Below, one piece after another: positions 1 to 3,578 of a stretch of DNA of 6,173 bases (positions are counted from its first letter, which is position 1; every line of letters starts with the position of its first letter). The stretch comes from Hyphomicrobiales bacterium (GTDB lineage: Bacteria > Pseudomonadota > Alphaproteobacteria > Rhizobiales > Aestuariivirgaceae): NCBI GenBank assembly GCA_023266715.1, contig JAHFPK010000172.1:1-6173 (forward strand), read 5' to 3'. Position numbers and translations under genes: made by a program. The notes under the pieces are model-generated. The model had not been told where the DNA came from. It saw only the letters and a program-made list of their open reading frames with translations, and made no database searches.

Positions 1-222
1 CATGAACTCCTTCGCCTGTTTCTCCGGATAGAAATCAGCGTCGGAAAATCCCAACAGTTTTTCAGCCTCAGACCCAATAATCTTGCAATGGGCTTCATCG
101 GAAAATACAAAATTGAGATTCTTGTCCTTGACAAAAATGGAGGTTGGCAACAAGTCAAGAATTTGCAGAAGCGCATCTATATTGGTAATGCGCGATGCAG
201 GAGTCTTTCCGTGAACGGTCAT
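1..222 (-). CDS. PAS-domain sensory/signalling protein, N-terminal fragment (3' end outside window)
   Basis: The first 74 residues of a longer protein are visible, and the frame stays open to the window edge. After a short leader (MTVHGKTPASRITNIDAL) comes a helix (LLQILDLLP) and then the start of a PAS domain: P26-T-S-I-F-V-K-D-K-N-L-N-F-V-F-S-D-E-A-H, then IIGSEAEKLLGFSDADFYP. This wording is typical of PAS_4/PAS_9-type domains in sensor kinases and diguanylate cyclases, which bind small ligands or cofactors. The ATG lies 37 bp after the stop of the double-receiver gene on the same strand, with a GGAG ribosome site about 11 nt upstream, so it is probably the third gene of the kinase operon. 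What follows the PAS domain (kinase, GGDEF/EAL or another output) cannot be seen. The PAS call is fairly safe; the role is inferred. Confidence 0.75.
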   Translation of the reverse strand, partial: MTVHGKTPASRITNIDALLQILDLLPTSIFVKDKNLNFVFSDEAHCKIIGSEAEKLLGFSDADFYPEKQAKEFM

Positions 223-231
223 AGCGGTTAT

Positions 232-243
232 CTCTCCGGAGAG
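232..243. repeat. 12-bp perfect palindrome containing the PAS-gene Shine-Dalgarno
   Basis: CTCTCCGGAGAG reads the same on both strands. On the minus strand its right half, GGAGAG, is the ribosome site of the PAS-domain gene that starts at 222. In mRNA it could fold only as a 4-bp CUCU/AGAG stem with a CCGG loop, or pair between two molecules, so any effect on translation would be modest. It may also be a coincidence around a strong GGAG. Confidence 0.35.
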
Positions 244-259
244 CGAAGCAAGCAGATAA

Positions 260-985
260 TTACGCAACTAATTTTTCAAGGCGGTCCAATAGAGCCGACG
301 GATCAAACGGCTTATTCAGGATCCCCGTCACCTCGACATCATCAAAGAGCGCAAGCTCCTTGCTGTGCTCCGAGGCATTGCCCGTAATTATTATCGTTGG
401 AACGCTGCGTCCCTGTTTCTTCAGTGTGGCGTAAACATCTATGCCATTGATAAGGGGCATTCTAAGATCAAGAACGAGAACATCCACGCCTCCAGCAATA
501 ACTCGCGAAATTGCATCACGGCCATTGCGGACCAACTCGCAGCGGTAGCCATTGCGATTGATCAGTTGGGCAAGCGTCGGCCCGAAATCCGGATCATCCT
601 CGGCAATAAGAACGACACCAGATGTACCAAGCCCCGATACGGCATCAAGCACCTGATAGAGATTAACAGGCTTGGAGAAAACACCCATGGCGCCGCCTGC
701 GATAGCCTGCTGAAGGAGCTGTTCAACGCTGTAGCCCGTCATCATGTAAACACGTGCCCCGGGCTTCAGTCTCTTGATCTCCAGGAAGCTTTCTACGCCG
801 TTTTTTCCCGGCATCATCACATCCATGAAGGCGATGTCAAAATCTTCCTTGAGATAGGCCGCAATGGCGCTTTGTCCGTCATGGACGACGAGTGGCCTGT
901 GCCCTTCCATTTCAAGCAGCTCTCCCATGGAGTTGGCATTGTCGGCATCATCATCGACAACGAGTATGCGAAGGGAGCGTTTCAT
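260..985 (-). CDS. Tandem receiver-domain response regulator (REC-REC, no output domain)
   Basis: This 241-residue cytoplasmic protein is built of two complete CheY-like receivers and nothing else. REC1 spans about residues 5-117: acidic pocket D11/D12 in ILVVDDD, phospho-acceptor D55 in FMDVMMPG, T83 in MMTGY and K105 in FSKPV. REC2 spans about 123-240: E129/D130 in IAEDDPD, D173 in VLDLRMP, T201 in IITGN and K225 in LNKPF. Both therefore keep every residue needed to accept phosphate and switch. The ATG overlaps the kinase stop codon (ATGA), with GGAG about 10 nt upstream inside the kinase gene. Such coupling points to co-translation and to the kinase as phosphodonor. With no DNA-binding or catalytic domain, it probably acts by protein contact, as a phosphorelay shuttle or as a phosphate sink. 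Domain identity is certain; the role is inferred. Confidence 0.93.
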   Translation of the reverse strand: MKRSLRILVVDDDADNANSMGELLEMEGHRPLVVHDGQSAIAAYLKEDFDIAFMDVMMPGKNGVESFLEIKRLKPGARVYMMTGYSVEQLLQQAIAGGAMGVFSKPVNLYQVLDAVSGLGTSGVVLIAEDDPDFGPTLAQLINRNGYRCELVRNGRDAISRVIAGGVDVLVLDLRMPLINGIDVYATLKKQGRSVPTIIITGNASEHSKELALFDDVEVTGILNKPFDPSALLDRLEKLVA

Positions 986-2553
986 GCTGCCTGCTCTCCA
1001 CTGTTCTCATGAATCGGCAGCCACAGGGTGAACGTGGCGCCCTTCCCCTCGACAGAATCTATGTCAAGACCTCCACCATGCTGCTCGAGTATCTGCTCCA
1101 CTGCCGGAATTCCAAGCCCGGTGCCAAAATTCTTGGTCGTAAACAGCGGCTCGCGGATTTTCATCATGTTGTCTGGGGAAATGCCTGGCCCATTGTCAGC
1201 CACGCTAATTTCAGCGCCGCGCTTCGTCAATTTTGTGCTGACGGTAATGATCGGCGTTTCCGTAAATCTTGCGCTGGCATCATCGCCCTTGCCAACCAAC
1301 GCTTCCGAAGCATTTGCAAGCAGGTTGATAATGGCGCGTTCAAACCTTCCGGGTTCGAGGTCAACCAGTTTGTCGCCCAAACCGAAATAGCATTCGATTG
1401 AAACCGACTCCGGCAGCTTTTGCGCCTCGCCATGGACGAGCTTTTCGAGCCAGACATCAAGCACAGTAGGCTCGGCCTTCACTGCCTTGGAACGGGAAAA
1501 GTCCAGAAGTTGCGTAATGATATTGTCGCAACGGATGACCCCGTTGTTGATGCGCTGCAATTGCGGCTCTACGCCAAGCCCTTTGTCCTTGATCTTGCGC
1601 CCGAGAAGATAGGTTGAAGTTCGAACCGTGCTCAGTGGATTTCGCAATTCATGGGCAACGGTAGCGGTCAGATTGCCAAGCTGCGCCATTTTACCCTTGC
1701 GCAGCGCTTCATCCTGGGCTTCCCGGAGCTTCATGATGTTGTTGCTGAGCTGCCGGTTGAGCGCACCCATCTCGCTATTGACGTTCCGAACTTCCATTGA
1801 AAATGTAAGGGCCTGCTCATGGGATTCTGCTAGTTCATTATGGGTCTTCTCGAGTTCAATGAACTTTCGCTTGAGCAAACGTCCCATGAATTGTCCATAG
1901 ACTGCAACGGCACAGATGACCAATGCCATCAACAGGCCAATGTAGAATTCATAATTCCGCAATTTCGTCACGGTTGCGGCCGCATCATCGGCAGCTTTCA
2001 GCTTCACCCGCTCAATCAACTGGTTGAGGTCCTTTATGGTGAACCTCAGGGAGCCATAGCGCTCAACAATGCGGGAAACGACCGCTTGGGCTCCAATGTT
2101 ATCGCCAGCGCTGATGAGAGAGGTCACTCTTGCCGCAAGTTTTTCAATCTCGCTCATGGCAGTATCCATCTGCCGCAACAGGGTCAGGGCCTTCTTTGCC
2201 GGCAACTCGTCAAAATGCAACGGAACTTGCGCACTGAGCCGCTTGATTTCCTGACGAAATTCGTAAGTCTTGGTTTTAAACATCGATTGCGCCTGGGCCA
2301 GCGCCTTGGTGTTGAGCACTTTGACATATTCCGATTGCGCATCGGCTACTGCATCGGCAATGATCCACGATGATGACAACTGGCGATCAAAAGACAGGGA
2401 CTCGTTGACGCCGGCCTGGTACACGCCGATCACCAGATGGCTCAGGTAAAGGCCGCAAAAAATGGCTACGAGATTGAACGCCGCAATCAGAAAATAGACA
2501 AATTGCACCCTTGGCCAGGTATTTCGGCCGTCTTGTCGTGCTGCCTTTCCCAA
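982..2553 (-). CDS. Membrane sensor histidine kinase (HisKA-HATPase_c)
   Basis: This 523-residue kinase autophosphorylates on a histidine from ATP and passes the phosphate to a receiver, here most likely the overlapping REC-REC protein. Order of parts: a short cytoplasmic start; TM1 about 18-44; a periplasmic, mostly helical sensor region about 45-200 matching no family I recognise; TM2 about 203-222; a charged coiled coil about 226-290; the HisKA dimerisation helices with phospho-acceptor H301 in VAHELRNPL; and a HATPase_c domain with the N box (INLLANASEA, N410/N414), G1 box (DNGPGI, 453-458), F box (EPLFTTK) and G2 box (GTGLGI). All catalytic boxes look intact. The start is TTG. It is the first possible start after an in-frame TAA upstream, and a GGGGGAG ribosome site lies 8 nt away. 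A GTG at codon 16 is the main alternative. The signal sensed is unknown. Confidence 0.93.
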   Translation of the reverse strand: MGKAARQDGRNTWPRVQFVYFLIAAFNLVAIFCGLYLSHLVIGVYQAGVNESLSFDRQLSSSWIIADAVADAQSEYVKVLNTKALAQAQSMFKTKTYEFRQEIKRLSAQVPLHFDELPAKKALTLLRQMDTAMSEIEKLAARVTSLISAGDNIGAQAVVSRIVERYGSLRFTIKDLNQLIERVKLKAADDAAATVTKLRNYEFYIGLLMALVICAVAVYGQFMGRLLKRKFIELEKTHNELAESHEQALTFSMEVRNVNSEMGALNRQLSNNIMKLREAQDEALRKGKMAQLGNLTATVAHELRNPLSTVRTSTYLLGRKIKDKGLGVEPQLQRINNGVIRCDNIITQLLDFSRSKAVKAEPTVLDVWLEKLVHGEAQKLPESVSIECYFGLGDKLVDLEPGRFERAIINLLANASEALVGKGDDASARFTETPIITVSTKLTKRGAEISVADNGPGISPDNMMKIREPLFTTKNFGTGLGIPAVEQILEQHGGGLDIDSVEGKGATFTLWLPIHENSGEQAA

Positions 2554-2561
2554 CTCCGCCG

Positions 2562-2568
2562 CTCCCCC
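2562..2568 (-). promoter_or_regulatory. Ribosome binding site fixing the TTG start of the kinase
   Basis: Minus-strand GGGGGAG lies 8 nt before the TTG at 2553-2551. It is the only strong Shine-Dalgarno-like sequence near the N-terminus of the open frame. The in-frame TAA 14 codons before the TTG rules out any longer protein with a conventional start. Confidence 0.65.
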
Positions 2569-2584
2569 GCTGACCCCAAAAGGT

Positions 2585-2613
2585 TTGAAAAGTTACGCTG
2601 CCCCATTTATGGT
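2585..2613 (+). promoter_or_regulatory. Sigma70-like promoter for the GFA gene pair, predicted leaderless
   Basis: TTGAAA (2585-2590) matches the -35 consensus at five of six positions. After exactly 17 bp, TATGGT (2608-2613) matches the -10 consensus at four of six. Counting seven bases past the -10 puts the start of transcription at 2620, the A of the GFA start codon. No Shine-Dalgarno precedes that ATG, which fits a leaderless message. This is a prediction from spacing and sequence only; alphaproteobacterial -10 elements are loose, so a chance match is possible. Confidence 0.45.
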
Positions 2614-2623
2614 AAACAAATGG
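2603..2623. repeat. Inverted repeat over the GFA -10 element and start codon (possible operator)
   Basis: Arms CCATTT (2603-2608) and AAATGG (2618-2623) are perfect reverse complements separated by 9 bp. The 21-bp span has the size of a dimeric regulator site. It covers the predicted -10 element and transcription start of the GFA pair, and sits in the divergent region upstream of the kinase. Six-base arms are short, and no known regulator consensus is recognised. Confidence 0.3.
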
Positions 2624-3129
2624 TTGAAATTCCCAAATCCGGCCTGAAAGAGCTAAAAATCACGGGGCATTTCTCGGGCGGTTGCCAGTGCGGATCGATC
2701 CGGTTTCACGTTGCTGGAACTCTCGGGCGGGCCGGAATTTGCCACTGCCGGATGTGCCAAAAGGCTTTCGGATCCTGGGGTGCGGCGCTGGTTTCCGTTC
2801 CAGCCAAATACCTGTCCTGGACGTGGGGCCAACCCGGCGTGTTCCGGTCATCGGCCATTATAGCGCGGGGCTTCTGCGCCAAATGCGGCACACCACTTTA
2901 TATGCGTGAGGATGGCGGTGACATTTTTGAACTTGCTATCGGAGCTTTCGACGAGCCTTCCCGCGTCGGACCTCTTACCGAGCAGGTGGGGGGTGAAAGC
3001 CGCGTGTCATGGTTTGGCGATATGCACCTCCTTCCGGAAAAAACCACTACCGAGACCCGCACCCCGCAAGACCTCGCCAAACTGAAAAGCCTGCAGCATC
3101 CCGATCACGACACGGACCATTGGCCATGA
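2620..3129 (+). CDS. GFA-family zinc protein (glutathione-dependent formaldehyde-activating enzyme/CENP-V fold), intact copy
   Basis: This 169-residue protein contains the GFA fold. All seven zinc-binding cysteines of the family are present: C22 and C24 (GGCQCG), C41, C43 and C46 (ICHCRMCQKAFG), and C86 and C89 (GFCAKCGTPL). The founding member, Paracoccus Gfa, was reported to speed the joining of formaldehyde and glutathione. Most relatives have no proven reaction, so the substrate is open. The C-terminus ends LAKLKSLQHPDHDTDHWP. The start chosen is ATG 2620. The frame stays open upstream to 2437, but that part lies antisense to the kinase N-terminus, has no GFA homology and would swallow the promoter. 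No Shine-Dalgarno is visible. The stop overlaps the ATG of a second GFA gene (ATGA), so the two form a tandem pair. Family assignment is firm; function is not. Confidence 0.88.
   Translation: MVEIPKSGLKELKITGHFSGGCQCGSIRFHVAGTLGRAGICHCRMCQKAFGSWGAALVSVPAKYLSWTWGQPGVFRSSAIIARGFCAKCGTPLYMREDGGDIFELAIGAFDEPSRVGPLTEQVGGESRVSWFGDMHLLPEKTTTETRTPQDLAKLKSLQHPDHDTDHWP
3083..3107 (+). repeat. 25-bp direct repeat, copy 1 (3' end of first GFA gene)
   Basis: These 25 bases are identical to 3547-3571 and encode the same stretch, KLKSLQHPDHD, near the C-terminus of both GFA proteins. Elsewhere the two genes differ at many synonymous positions, so exact DNA identity here stands out. Confidence 0.85.
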
Positions 3130-3578
3130 GCGCTGCGATTACAGGAGGCTGCCAGTGCGGCCAGGTGCGCTATGCCATCAGCGGCCCCCTCTTCGGGGCC
3201 CATATCTGCCATTGCCGCATGTGCCAGAAAGCCTTTGGAAATTTCTTTGCAGCCCTTGCTGGCGTGAAAAAATCCGACCTGCGCTGGACCATGGGCAAGC
3301 CCGCCTATTACCGCTCATCTTCCATCGTTCGTCGCGGTTTCTGCTAACACTGCGGTACGCCGCTCACCTTTTCCTATGACCACAAGCCCCACATGAGCAT
3401 TTCAATTGGTTCGCTGGATAATCCGGCGCTGGTCAAGGTGGAAAATCAATTTGGCCTTGAGGGCATGTTGCCGGCCTTCCCCAGCTTGCACACGTTGCCA
3501 GGTTCACGCACCGAAGACGACATTTCACCGGAAGATTTGGAAAAGTTGAAAAGCCTGCAGCATCCCGATCATGACTAG
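3126..3578 (+). pseudogene. Second GFA-family zinc protein gene, interrupted by an in-frame TAA inside the zinc site
   Basis: The ATG overlaps the TGA of the first GFA gene. The frame reads 73 codons to GGFC-like RRGFC, meets TAA at 3345-3347, and continues in the same frame as HCGTPLTF to a TAG at 3576-3578. Without the stop it would be a 150-residue protein with all seven zinc cysteines: C9, C11, C28, C30, C33, C73 and C76. The TAA replaces the residue right after C73, so the truncated product lacks C76 and the whole C-terminal half. By ungapped hand alignment from GGCQCG to CGTPL, it matches the first gene at 44 of 74 positions, so the two are diverged duplicates. No other stop or frameshift is present, which means recent inactivation, a base-calling error or suppression of the stop. 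An internal ATG at 3393 has no ribosome site. If intact, it would be a zinc protein of unproven reaction. Confidence 0.8.
3547..3571 (+). repeat. 25-bp direct repeat, copy 2 (3' end of second GFA gene)
   Basis: Exact copy of 3083-3107, offset by 464 bp and in the same coding register. Recombination between the copies would delete one GFA unit. It ends a few bases before the interlocked stop codons. Confidence 0.85.

Noticed and set aside
365..1012. 215-codon plus-strand open frame
   Set aside because: It is antisense to the REC-REC gene, whose motifs are complete; its translation has no recognisable domain. It is a shadow frame.
1840..2373. 177-codon plus-strand open frame
   Set aside because: It is antisense to the kinase sensor and TM2 region and resembles no family.
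2609..2617. Minus-strand GTTTACCAT as a possible CtrA half-site
   Set aside because: It differs from TTAACCAT and has no properly spaced partner; too weak to call.
2437..2619. 61-codon upstream extension of the first GFA frame
   Set aside because: It lies antisense to the kinase N-terminus, has no GFA-like residues and would include the divergent promoter region. The family domain begins after ATG 2620.
2591..2636. A sigma70-type promoter for the kinase on the minus strand
   Set aside because: The best pairs found (TTGTTT-17-GTAACT; TTGGGA-19-CATAAA) are poor in hexamer or spacing. A promoter must exist nearby, but I cannot place it.
3183..3200. GGCCCC/GGGGCC hairpin early in the second GFA gene
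   Set aside because: It is a real 6-bp GC stem with a 6-nt loop, but it encodes the ordinary SGPLFGA segment and is not followed by a T-tract. Termination there is not supported.
3345..3347. Recoding of the TAA as an unusual amino acid
   Set aside because: Known recoding to selenocysteine or pyrrolysine uses TGA or TAG. No stimulatory element is evident, and normal TAA stops are used by neighbouring genes (e.g. the receiver gene).
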